From positions 496,001 through 560,000 of the forward strand of contig NC_133123.1 in NCBI RefSeq assembly GCF_033568475.1: a stretch of 64,000 bases of DNA. The letters are read 5' to 3'. The notes under the pieces are model-generated. The model did no database searches. It saw only the letters and a program-made list of their open reading frames with translations, and was not told where the DNA came from. Shown in pieces: positions 11,201 to 21,131 of the stretch (its first letter is position 1; the number at the start of each line of letters is the position of its first letter). The translations under genes and the position numbers were made by a program. The DNA comes from Henckelia pumila. Lineage: Eukaryota; Streptophyta; Magnoliopsida; Lamiales; Gesneriaceae.

Positions 11201-12603
11201 TCCCTTTCCATAGAAAAACTAGCTCTCACTCCCCTCCGGATGAAAGCGTACTAATCTTTGATAGCAGTCCACTGAAGCTCGATAGGTAGTCAACATATCT
11301 ATTCCCAAAATGCAATCAAAATCATCCATCGCCAGGACCATAAGATTCACTAACAGAATGTTCCCTTCGAACTCTAAAGGGCAACCCATCACTAGACGCT
11401 TAGCCAAAATCAGATTGGCCCGTCAGAGTAGAAACAGACATCACTACGTCTAGTGCAATGCATGGTAACTTATGCCTCTTAACAAAACATGCAGAAATGA
11501 AGGAATGAGATGCACCAGTGTCAATAAGTACAAGAGCAGGTATACCATAAAGCATAAATGTACCTGCGATGACTTTCTCATTCTCCTCCACTGCCTGATC
11601 ATGTCTTAGGGCAAACACCTGGCCAAAAGCTCGTGGCCTTAAATGAAAACTCCCAGCAGGCTGTTCCTGCGACCTCTGCTGAATGGTGGCCTGAGAACCA
11701 GATCCTGGACCAGAACCAGAACCACCTCCCCCAGATAGTGGACAGTCCCTCCGGATATGATCAGTCTCTTCACAACGGAAACAAGCTCCAGAAGCTCTAC
11801 GGCACTTTTCGGATGGATGGTTCTTCCCACAGTGATCACACTTGTCCTTCTTACCAAAAACGGACAACACCAGCAGAGCCAGAGGAAGAAGAAGTAGATC
11901 CAGACTTCTTGAAAAATTGGGCACGGGGACCCAAAGAACTAGCAGGTCTCGACTGAGAGAAAGACCTGTTCCGCCGAATGCTGTCCTCCGTCTGGTGACA
12001 ACGGCTCACCAAACCCTCGTAGGACATGTCATCACCAACCGCCACACGGTCATGGGTCTCAGGATTAAGGCCCTGAAGGAACAGATTATATTTCATCTCC
12101 GAGCTGTCAGCAAACTTGGGGCAATAGGATAGCAGATCAAAAAACTTTTGTTGATACTCATCAATAGACATGGCTCCCTGTCGCAGACTCAGTAGCTCGC
12201 CCGCTTTCGACTGACGGAGTGCAGGAGAAAAATACAGCTTCTGAAAAGCTGTGCGGAACTCGGCCCAGGTGGCCACTCCTCTCGCCGCAACAAAAGGTGC
12301 AGAAGTAAACCTCCACCACCTATGGGCTCGCCCATCCAGAAGATAGCCAAGGTTCTCCATATTCTGCTCCTTGGTGCAGTGGAAAGTCTGAAAAGTCGTC
12401 TCCATGCGATCTAACCAATTCTCCGCATTCTCCGGAGACTCACCTCCAACTAAGGGCTTAGGCCCCATCTGCAAGAATCGACGTACACTGAAACGGTCCT
12501 CATCTCGATGACGATGGCGGCGTTCCCGACGAGGCTCCCAGTCGGCATCACCCCAACGCCCAACAATACTGCCATGAGAACTCTGGTCGTCACGATCTGC
12601 CAT
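8206..12603 (-). pseudogene. Chromovirus gag-pol polyprotein, inactivated by several lesions
   Basis: Domains in order: gag (12603-11851; MADRDDQSSHGS start, WAEFRTAFQ region), zinc knuckle (CFRCEETDHIRRDC), protease (LIDTGASHSF), RT ([32 protein letters not shown]), RNase H ([13 protein letters not shown]), integrase (HHCC around [11 protein letters not shown] and [22 protein letters not shown]) and a chromodomain-like end ([19 protein letters not shown]). Lesions seen: a one-base insertion in a T-run at about 11855 (RF then GKKDKC); an extra A at about 11410; TAG for Trp near 11220; TAG for Gln at 10307-10309; TGA, probably from CGA, at about 10150; and a short deletion with frameshift near 8775. 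The premature stops are C-to-T or G-to-A changes, as expected from decay of methylated DNA. The element cannot encode its own proteins. Confidence 0.93.
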
Positions 12604-12660
12604 CTACAAAATTAACCTAACCGTTACCTTATGCAGAGTCTAAATCCCAAGAATACTTTG

Positions 12661-12675
12661 CATGCTCTGATACCA
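12661..12675 (-). other. tRNA-iMet primer-binding site of the chromovirus
   Basis: Minus strand reads TGGTATCAGAGCATG, four bases inside the 5' LTR end at 12680. It is complementary to the 3' end of initiator tRNA-Met and fixes the element's orientation. Confidence 0.92.
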
Positions 12676-12679
12676 TAAA

Positions 12680-14003
12680 TGTAGTGACCCTTACCTGGAT
12701 CACCTACTAAACAGAACTTAGGCATGTAATTAACTTAATTAAATGGATATCAGAATAAAACTGCGGAAATCATAAACAATATATAATCCCAAGGTAAGGA
12801 ATCTGTAATTTATCCAAATAATATACAACCAAATCGAATAGCTGTATCAACCTCAAAACAACAGAAATAAAAACCTAGACGAAGCTCCAGCTGGTCAACC
12901 ACTGACTAGCCCCTCTTGGATCCACCCGCCTCGTCCAATCGCAAACCTGCCCCATGGAATATGGTGTCCAGAAACACAGAGTACGAGACGTGAGCATAAA
13001 ACGCTCAGTACGAGAGTATGAGTATACATGCATGCAAAGTGAACTCCCTATAAACTCGAGGTCAAGGATCAGATAACAGAGACAGACCGGGCCCTGGTAT
13101 GTAGCACGCTGTGCCGTCGCTTCAGGAGGTGGCTCCCATATCATAATACCAGTGGATATGCCGGACCTAAATCGATGGAAGTCCAATCACTAACAAGATA
13201 GGGAAAAACCCTACTAACAGACATCTCGAAGGAGATAGCTCAGTATGCAAATGACTGCAGCATAAATTAATGACATATAAACCATGCAGTCACATAATAC
13301 ATGCATACTCAGTCAAGATATCTCGAATAGTACTTTCGTACCTCAAATCAGTGCAAGCTCTACCAACTCTAGGTCCACGCCTATAGTCTGCTCTACACTG
13401 CCAAATGATACTACTATTATTATAGTGCTCTAAAAGCCTTAACTAAGCTATTGCATACTCCTAAATATTTATAGGAAGCAAAATCTATACCTTCGTCCGT
13501 CGTTAGCCCTTTGATGTTGATGCCTCCAGAACTTGGGCACAACTCCGCTACGACTATCGAACGCCTCGACGACTCCCGGGTCAAGCCTAGGAAGGCTAGA
13601 ACAACTCAAATATGACTAGAGTAGAGAGGAAATCCGGAATTGGCAATTGAAAATGAATTCTTGGCCTTCTATTTATAAACAACGATCGGAGCCTCCGATC
13701 CTCGATCGGAATGTCCGAACCTCGATCGGAAGGTCCGATCCTGACATCGGAGCTTCCGAAGATCCTGATCTGCCACGTGTCAAAATATCACTTGTTGACT
13801 TCGGATAGGGGTGATCGGAGCTTCCGATCTAACCACACGTCATGGATGACGTAGTATCATCGGTGCCTCTGATCGCTCATCGGAGCTTCCGATCCTATTC
13901 GGAGCTTTCGATCGTGCCTTCGGAGCTTCCGATCCGTCCGATACCCAATTTATTTAATTAGCATTAATCCTTTAATTACTCAATTAGGGTACGGGCTACT
14001 ACA
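12680..14003 (-). repeat. 5' LTR of the chromovirus
   Basis: The 1324-bp LTR is nearly identical to 6748-8071, starts TGTAG and ends CTACA. It carries the same U3 palindrome array (13684-13935) and G-box (13774-13779). Confidence 0.93.
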
Positions 14004-14008
14004 CCTTC

Positions 14009-14598
14009 CATGCCGGTGGTAGCTTCTCAACAATGGCCGCCACTTGGAAAGATTCGCTCAACGTCATCCCCTCAGAGTGAATCTCGTGAAGAATCACTTG
14101 GATCTATTGAACTTGGCTGATAACTGGCTTGGAATCCACCATCTTAAAATCCAGAAAGCGGCCTACAAGAAATTTCTTGGCCCCCGCATCCTCAATTTTG
14201 TACTTTCTGTCAAGGGATTCCCACAGCTCTTTGGCCGTTTTCTTTTCGCAATACACATTGTAGAGCGAATCTGCCAATCCGTTCAGTGCGTAATTTTGGC
14301 ATAGGAAATCAGAATGATTCCATGCCTCCAAAGCACTGGCGGATTCAACATCTCACTTACCCTCCTTGAGCTTAGGAGCATCCTCCGAGAGGAATCTGGC
14401 GAGGTTCAACGTCGTCAAGTAGAAGAGCATTTTCTGCTGCCACCTCTTGAAGTCCGCACCAATGAACTTCTCAAGCTTTTCTCTGTGACTGTTAGGAATA
14501 GGAACGACAGCACCACGTGGGGCAACAGGAGGAACGACATGGTTTGGAACCGTGACAATAGGGGCAACCAGAGTAGTCTCACTTGAAGCAGAAGCCAT
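14009..14598 (-). pseudogene. N-terminal part of copia gag, cut by the chromovirus insertion
   Basis: The frame starts MASASSETTLVAPIVTVP at 14598 and shows the copia gag pattern ([40 protein letters not shown]). It is interrupted by an in-frame TGA at about 14354 and a TAG at about 14104 in place of a glutamate codon, but remains in one frame to the gypsy target site, where it ends at an LPPAW-type motif. Gag continues on the far side of the inserted element at 6742. The start is 45 bp from the LTR, an unusually short leader. Confidence 0.85.
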
Positions 14599-14643
14599 TT
14601 CTGAAACAAATCACGTAATGAGTACAAAAATATGTTTTAAGTT

Positions 14644-15291
14644 TGTTATCCAAAATATGCAAACTCAAAACATGAATATTACAGAAATAATATTACAAGA
14701 AGAAAGAATGATCGTATAACAATTCAATAGTATAACGAATACACAAATACTGAAAAGTATAAAGCAAACAAGTAAGGAAATAGTCAAGCAAACCGAGGCC
14801 TGTAATTAGTATAGTTTCCTTAAAACATATTCGTCCACTCCACTAGATGCTTGAGAATCAACACGTACAGACGTCTGTTTCCCAGGATACAACGAAAAAA
14901 CCAGTAGCAAACTAAGCACAAATTCACTACTTCGGCGAACTTGAATCGTACCTTCACTTTATCACCAAAATTTAACGGAGGCCAAAAAAAGAGCTAACAA
15001 TATGAAATGCAAGAGAATTCTTGAGTGAGATCTTGAATAATGTGTGTGTAGAAATTGTTTTTCAAAAAATTGTGTGTATATGGATTGAGGAAATGAGCAC
15101 ACTATTTATAGGCTTCAAAAAGCACACCAAAAGTCATAAGATTAATTAACTCAATTAATCTTTCATTTAACTCAAGAATGTGGAGAGCCAAAAGCCTCAA
15201 ATTAATTCAAGAATGTGGAGAGCCAAAAGACACTCTCACATTCATGATCCATTATTTTCATTCAAAATTTTATTTAAATATATTTCCAACA
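14644..15291 (-). repeat. 5' LTR of the copia element (648 bp)
   Basis: On the minus strand the LTR begins TGTTGGAAATATATTT and ends TTTTGGATAACA. It is flanked on the outside by the target duplication GATGC and carries a TATA box (TATAAATAGT at 15110-15101). The first 169 bp at the low-coordinate end match the fragment at 2267-2435. Confidence 0.9.
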
Positions 15292-15296
15292 GATGC

Positions 15297-15932
15297 ATTG
15301 ACTAGCTCATTAATCTAATTATCTAATGGGTTGATATAAAATAATTAAGAAGGGATATATTATATAGCTTTTCACTACTTCTTGAGTTTTAGTGCATAAA
15401 TATACAATATCTTTGGATCCATTTTAGAAATGTGAAAACTGCATGCATGATATAGTTTAGTAGCGTATATAAAAACTATTCCAGTCAAGGAAAAGTTTGT
15501 GGATCTGGCCCAATTCTCAATTCTAGAAGCATAGAGATGCATTTGTTACTTTTTTTCTCTGGAAGGAAGCCAGGAGACTGGACGATCGATTGGGAGGAAA
15601 ATCATGCATCGATCACATGAATTGACCATTTTTAAAATCATTATTAATTGGGGTAAATTAAAGTTGTCACACTAATTCATGACCAAATTAAAGGAAGATA
15701 CACATGCATGTTTCTGGAACGTTCCAGGTGAGTCGTGAGCTTGCATTTTCCAATTAGCTAGCTTCATCCACTTTTGGAATCTGAAACCCGAGAACCACGT
15801 TAAGATTCCATTCACACGCTTAATTGATCAATTAGATGTTATTTTTGGAGTAGTACTCAAATCATATATCCGATTTTTCATATTTCAAGGTATCAATACA
15901 ATTAATTTTATAATACATATTGATGTAAGTAT
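15297..15932. other. Intergenic, no feature seen
   Basis: No ORF, RNA gene or repeat boundary can be supported between the copia element and the hAT MITE. Confidence 0.5.
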
Positions 15933-15940
15933 GTAACAAC

Positions 15941-16427
15941 TAGAGTGGTCAAACGGGCCAACCCATGGCGGGGCGGGTCAATAGCGGGCCGACCCACCAT
16001 CTTGGCGGGTTGGAAATCCTCAACCCAATCCAATCCAAGATGGGTTGCGGGTTAGGCGGACCGACCCGTGGATTGAATCACGACAAATAAAAATAAATTA
16101 TAAATATTATAATTAATTATAAATATCATTTCATAAATAAATATTAATAGAAACATATTAATAAAAATTTTAATTATTGATTTCATGTGTTTAAATTTTA
16201 TATAAAGTAATTAATACAAAAAAATTCACAATTTTTATTAAAAAATACATATATAACAATAAAAATAAAAATAAATTATTATTTTTCCAGACCTGCGGGC
16301 CAACCCGCGCGGGTCGCGGGCCTAGGCGGGTTGGCCCATCTAAGCCCACCTTTTGTTGGATTGAAAAAATTTCAACTCAACCCACTTAAATTGTGTGACA
16401 GGCCGGGCCTAACCCAAATTGACTCTA
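15941..16427. mobile_element. hAT-type MITE (487 bp) with 8-bp target duplication
   Basis: The 8-bp duplication GTAACAAC lies at 15933-15940 and 16428-16435. Both ends read TAGAGT inward and are followed by GGGCC/GGTTGG-rich subterminal sequence (CGGGCCAACCC and GGTTAGGCCCGG) around an AT-rich core without coding capacity. An 8-bp duplication is characteristic of hAT transposition, so this is a non-autonomous hAT element. Confidence 0.88.
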
Positions 16428-16435
16428 GTAACAAC

Positions 16436-16793
16436 TCATGAATTATTAGATTTATTGTTGGGATAATACTTTATGATAAGTTAATCTCAGTCGGTTTAAT
16501 TTTGAGTACACAAAGACACAGAGTGTATCACAAATTTCAGTACACCTAAGCAATGACGTTGGATAAGATAAAATTAATTAATGACACCTAATCAATAAAC
16601 AGCACCTCTAGATAGATAGATAGATCCTATGCATGTATGATGCGGTAGTCATAAAATATTATTACCGCAACATCAGAATCATCATCCAACATGACGCTAA
16701 TTAATATCTGGGCTCATAATTAAATTTAAATCAAAATTTAATTTACTTTAATTTTCGTGGATATGCATACATACACAATATAGTGACTAGCTA

Positions 16794-16829
<36 letters not shown>

Positions 16830-18200
16830 AAAATTCACGATCAATTTTATAATTTTAATTAATAATATACAGACCATATAATTATATATCTAGATTTTTT
16901 CAAAAAAAAAAAAAAAAATTACTATATATCTAGGTTCAAAGATCTTGGATCGTCACAGAAGTATCGTGATTACTTAATTACGACTATACAAATTAATGTC
17001 CATTTGATGTTCATTATTAATTAATTCTATGGCAAAATAGCGCTCTCATCCTCCAATTTGTAACATGTCACAATCCATGTGATACGATTGCTACGTATAA
17101 TTTAGGGAGTATTTGCAAAAAATATGTTTTTATATAAGTGATTAAATTTATAAATTATAGAAAATTGAAGAAAAATCAAAATATTATAGTGATTTTTATC
17201 ATTAATTTTTTGTTTAGTATAATAATTTTTGAAGAATAATAATCACCACATGATTAATTTTTAGATTTCAATTAAGTTAAGCAAAATCTAATACATAATT
17301 TTAATTTAAGAAACACACAAAATTAATTTTTTTTAAACCAAAATCCAACAATCATTTTTTTTCAAAAAGTAAGGGTGGATATGAGAATAAAAGTGCTTAG
17401 TCAATAACTTTATTATATCATAACTTATTACATGTAAATAATTATTCAGGGGCATATTTCAACATAACTAAAAAGTAAAGGGGTATTTTGAATTTAAGAA
17501 ATTGTTTTTTTCTTTTTGGGAGAATTTAATATATAAGTACATGTTTGTTTGACAAGTAATTAGACAAATCTACGAAGGCCACTGGCACACATATACTTCG
17601 TAGATGTCAAAACCCTAAATTCACCACCCCTTCTTTATCCACTTGGATTGGATTCGTGTATCGATTATTTATAGGGGGGGACTCCAAAATTCCAAATGCA
17701 GACAAAGCCAACCGCAGACAATGAAATATTGAAAGCCGGTAGTTGTTGAGCCTTGTATGTCCATTTTTTTAAATGAAATGAAAATTATGACATGTCAATA
17801 TAGGTATTGAATGTGTTTGATGTGTGTCTTGTGCTAAATTTGATGCCTTTGCTTGAAGATTCGGGTACCACTTTCCGATCTAACGGCCTTGACGTGGATG
17901 TAATTATGACTTTCTGAAAAAAAAGTTTTGATTTTGTTTTTTCTTGTGCACGATTGCAGCTAATATTTTGTGTGGTGTTGGGTTTAATCTCTGTACGGGC
18001 GTCATGACGAACGGATTGGGGGGATTCTGAGATTTCATGTGTGGTTGTGTAGGTGCGTGGAATTATGCAGCTGCAAAGAGAATCATTCTGCAGGTGTATT
18101 CTAATTAGGTGGGTCGAGTGACTGGGAATTTAAAGGAAACCCTAAGCGTGGAGGAGTGGCAAGAATTTGAAGAACTTCGTTGATTGAATTTGGATTCGAT
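16436..18200. other. Intergenic and HSFA4 upstream region, with a TA microsatellite
   Basis: A (TA)n run occupies about 16797-16826 and a poly(A) run about 16903-16918. The part after about 17600 is the likely promoter and 5' leader of the HSFA4 gene. No additional gene is visible. Confidence 0.5.
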
Positions 18201-18225
18201 AATCTTGGGCGAAATTTTCGGGCAC

Positions 18226-18231
18226 ATGTGA
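18226..18231 (+). promoter_or_regulatory. Minimal AUG-stop uORF before HSFA4
   Basis: ATGTGA lies 15 bp upstream of the HSFA4 start ATG at 18247. A start codon followed at once by a stop can hold ribosomes and lower translation of the main ORF, as known for some plant leaders. Whether the transcript includes it depends on the unmapped start site; its closeness to the main ORF makes inclusion very likely. Confidence 0.5.
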
Positions 18232-18246
18232 TTGGGGAGCGGATTT

Positions 18247-19590
18247 ATGATGGATGAAGCTCCAAGCACCTCCAATTCACTGCCTCCTTTCCTTGCAAAG
18301 ACTTATGAAATGGTGGATGATCCGTCGACAGATTCTCTTGTATCGTGGAGTCAAAATAATAAAAGCTTCGTCGTGCAGAATCCGCCGGAATTTGCTAGAG
18401 TCCTCTTGCCTAAATTCTTTAAGCACAGCAATTTCTCCAGCTTTATTAGGCAACTGAATACATATGTAATTGTTCTGTTTTTTCGGTTTTCCGCTATGGC
18501 TTTGATGGATTTTGGATATGCATAAATTATTGTATCTATGAGAGATTATAGGTTTTTTTTTTCTGTGTGTGCCCTCTTTTGCTCGCAGGGTTTCCGGAAA
18601 GTTGATCCTGAGCAGTGGGAATTTGCAAATGAGGATTTTGTCAGAGGCCAGTCACAACTTTTGCTGAATATCCATAGACGTAAACCAGTTCACAGTCATT
18701 CCACACCAAATGTGGCAACTTTACATCCACTAACTGAATTGGAAAGAAAAGGGTACGAGGATGATATTGAGTTGGTAAAGCGCGATAAAGAATCCCTTCA
18801 GTTGGAATTGCAGAGACGCACAGAAGAGCAACAAGGACTTAAATTGGAGATGAAGGCTTTGACAGAACGTGTGCAGAATATGGAACAAAGCCACAAAAAT
18901 ATGTTATCCTCTCTGGCCCGAGCGCTGCACGAACCAGCTGTTGCTCTTGATCTTATGCCACAAACTGAAGCTCATGATAGAAAAAGAAGATTTCCCGGAA
19001 ATAGCTTCTTCAGTGATGAAAGGAGCACGGAGGATAACCAAGGGGTTTCTTCTCAGATTTCGTCGATGGAGGATATAGATGTTAATTCACTTTTAACTCT
19101 CAACATCGAAGTGTTGGACCAGCTAGATTCTTCTCTTATGTTGTGGGAAAAAATAGTGCTTGATGCCCGTGAAGGTTTAGGACAAAGTTATTCATCTTTG
19201 GAGTTGGATGAATCTACAGATTGTGCACCTAGCCCTACCATATCTTACACCCAACTAAATGTTGATGTTGAGTCCAGGACTTCTGAGATTGACATGAATT
19301 CTGAGCCTAATTCTGCTGTTGTTCCTGAGGAGCAACCTCCTATTGAAGAACAAACAGTTGGGACAGCTACGACTGCAAGAGTTGGGGTCAATGATGTTTT
19401 CTGGGAACAATTTCTTACTGAGAATCCCGGCTCAAATGATTCATCTGAAAGTCAGGCGAAGAGGAAAAATGAGGAGGGGAAGAGAAACGAACAAAAACCA
19501 ATTGATCGTGGGATGTATTTGTGGAATATGAGTAGTGTAAATAGCCTTGCGCAGCAGTTGGGTCATCTTACTTCAGCGGAGAAAACTTGA
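18247..19590 (+). CDS. HSFA4: Heat stress transcription factor, class A4
   Basis: Exons 18247-18465 and 18589-19590, separated by a 123-bp GT-AG intron at the position conserved in plant HSFs, within the DNA-binding domain (LNTY/GFRK). The protein has about 405 residues from [10 protein letters not shown]; a second ATG three bases upstream gives one extra Met. DNA-binding domain about 11-104; HR-A/B oligomerisation coiled coil about 124-182; basic nuclear signal RKRR about 203-206; activator (AHA) motifs [10 protein letters not shown] (about 253-262) and [10 protein letters not shown] (about 341-350); C-terminal export-type motif [11 protein letters not shown]. The paired AHA motifs and length match HSFA4. 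These factors bind heat-shock elements in the nucleus and respond to heat and oxidative stress. Odd: Gln43 replaces a near-invariant Trp (VVQNPPEF instead of VVWNPPEF) and Val51 replaces Asp. The gene converges with the OVATE gene downstream. Confidence 0.93.
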
Positions 19591-19955
19591 AACCACTTGG
19601 TTATGTGTCGATTCTTTTTGGTTAATGTACTTTTCTAGGTGTATTGCTTTGATTATGCAAATATAGATATGGCTTGTGTGATCTTGCAGTAGATAAACAT
19701 TTGTTGATGTATAAACTCCAGTTTATGTAAATATATTATGATGTTAGCTCGAGAATTTTCTAATGTCTTTTCCACTTTTGTCACTTAACATGGGACTGCC
19801 AAAAAACTCTGATTCTTTGCATTCCTGAACTTCAATTCATATACAAAGATTGATATTATCATTCATGTAAGATAATTATTTTACATTTTGATTATGTGAA
19901 CATTAATACTAGGCTGCTAAAGTTCTTACATTATGCCCTTGGCCATTCTCTGCTT
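19591..19955. other. Tail-to-tail intergenic region between HSFA4 and the OVATE gene
   Basis: Only 365 bp separate the two stop codons. Both 3' UTRs and polyadenylation signals must lie here and may overlap as antisense. No other gene fits. Confidence 0.6.
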
Positions 19956-21131
19956 TCAGGGTCGACGTACACTCCCCCTGTTCAACTCAAACCATACTTG
20001 CCTGAAAACCTTGATTATGAGATCATGATATTCATCACAGTTAAAGGTCAAATAACAAGCCAAGAGTTCTTCAAGGTCTTCTGTTCGTTGAATTTCTTTC
20101 TCCATTATCATCTCAATCATTGAATCTCTGAAGTCCTGTTGCGGGTCAAATGAACTCTTCAACACTGCAAAGCCATCAAACATGGTTCCTCCCTCCACCA
20201 CTTGCTTCCTCCTCGGCACCTTCTTCTTCATCATCTTTCTTGATTTCTTCATGTCCTCTAGTGCTTTGATTTTGCATTCTGTTCTTGGAGAATATGCCTT
20301 TACTTTGCTATTCTGCTTTGCTTTTCTGCTATGAGATTCCCTGCTTTTGTATGCAGACTCTTTTTGAGACTCATTTTTCAATCTTATTTTCTCAATCTTA
20401 ACGTCTTCAAAATTCTGCCATTCCAAAATGGATACTCTTTCAGAAGCACAATCTTCCTCAATAGAGCTTAAACTCCAGTTGGGAAAAGAAACATTACGCT
20501 GCTTTCTTGGATTTGAAGCCACAGGCTCAGAACATTGCTCCTCCATTTGAACCACACTCTGTTCTATTTCAAATATATCCTGTTCTTCGTCCAACCTTTT
20601 TCCTAGCTCTTCCTCTTTCACCATCGAACTTCCATGACTCGATTCTCTTAACCATCGATCATTTATCATACCATTCCCCTCCTTCAGTTCTTTGTCTTTC
20701 ATCTTCTTTATATCTAACACCATATCATTGAAATTCCACCTTTCTTCACTTTTCGGCACTTCCTTATCTCTAAACCGCAAGCTCTTGAAACTCGAAACCG
20801 GAACCCGAGACTCATCATCAGCGTCGTACCAAAGAGGGTTCATCAACCCCCCTGTACTTTTCCTTCCTTCGATCTTTTCTCCATTAAACGAAAGCCTCCA
20901 ATAAGCATCATCTTCATCCATACTATAGAATCTCCCTTCCCTCCAACACGACGAATTCGGGGTCGGGAAATCCAACTTACCTCTCTGTTGTTCCTTAACT
21001 GAACTAGTCTCGAGATTCCCACCTCTTTTCTTGAACTTGTTAATCCAAGTAACTGGAATCACACGACCAAATATAGAAGCAGCAGTAGCAGTGGATGAAG
21101 AGGGTTCTGATTTCTTTCTAACCCAATTCAT
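19956..21131 (-). CDS. OVATE family protein (OFP5-like)
   Basis: Single-exon gene for 391 residues. The N-terminus ([13 protein letters not shown], then [16 protein letters not shown]) resembles OFP5-type proteins. The middle is charged and low-complexity with basic clusters ([16 protein letters not shown]) that may serve nuclear import. The C-terminal OVATE domain covers about 320-382: [22 protein letters not shown]-like helix, [17 protein letters not shown] and [14 protein letters not shown] proteins are plant transcriptional repressors that bind KNOX/BELL homeodomain proteins and affect organ shape and cell walls. The length is close to Arabidopsis OFP5; the subgroup name is inferred from the N-terminus. 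The first Met gives the conserved N-terminal motif, supporting this start. Confidence 0.92.
   Translation of the reverse strand: MNWVRKKSEPSSSTATAASIFGRVIPVTWINKFKKRGGNLETSSVKEQQRGKLDFPTPNSSCWREGRFYSMDEDDAYWRLSFNGEKIEGRKSTGGLMNPLWYDADDESRVPVSSFKSLRFRDKEVPKSEERWNFNDMVLDIKKMKDKELKEGNGMINDRWLRESSHGSSMVKEEELGKRLDEEQDIFEIEQSVVQMEEQCSEPVASNPRKQRNVSFPNWSLSSIEEDCASERVSILEWQNFEDVKIEKIRLKNESQKESAYKSRESHSRKAKQNSKVKAYSPRTECKIKALEDMKKSRKMMKKKVPRRKQVVEGGTMFDGFAVLKSSFDPQQDFRDSMIEMIMEKEIQRTEDLEELLACYLTFNCDEYHDLIIKVFRQVWFELNRGSVRRP

Larger units (their letters stand above)
6748..14003 (-). mobile_element. Complete Ty3/gypsy chromovirus (Tekay-like) inserted in copia gag
   Basis: Two LTRs of identical length (1324 bp; 6748-8071 and 12680-14003) start TGTAG and end CTACA. 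They flank an internal region with tRNA-iMet primer-binding site, gag, protease, RT, RNase H, integrase, C-terminal chromodomain and a polypurine tract. Flanking 5-bp sequences CCTTT (6743-6747) and CCTTC (14004-14008) are a target duplication with one mutation. The insertion splits a copia gag codon run (TGG AAG GAT). The two LTRs differ at about 39 positions by hand count (near 3%), 33 of them transitions. This fits an insertion on the order of one million years ago if a grass-type rate of 1.3e-8 applies; that rate is an assumption. Confidence 0.95.
2262..15296 (-). mobile_element. Ty1/copia retrotransposon carrying two nested Ty3/gypsy insertions
   Basis: The outer boundaries are certain from structure. 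The 5-bp target duplication GATGC lies at 2262-2266 and 15292-15296, directly outside TG...CA ends. The element runs on the minus strand: full 5' LTR 14644-15291, gag start 14598, rest of gag, protease and integrase 6742-5271, and a 169-bp piece of the 3' LTR at 2267-2435. A complete chromovirus (6748-14003) splits gag. A second chromovirus LTR plus its 3' internal end (2436-5270) occupies the place where copia RT, RNase H and most of the 3' LTR should be. Those copia parts are missing, so a deletion followed or accompanied that second insertion. The lineage may be Tork-like; this is not certain. Confidence 0.9.

Noticed and set aside
18232-18246. HSFA4 start at 18232
   Set aside because: That codon is TTG; the first in-frame ATG is 18247 and gives the family N-terminus.
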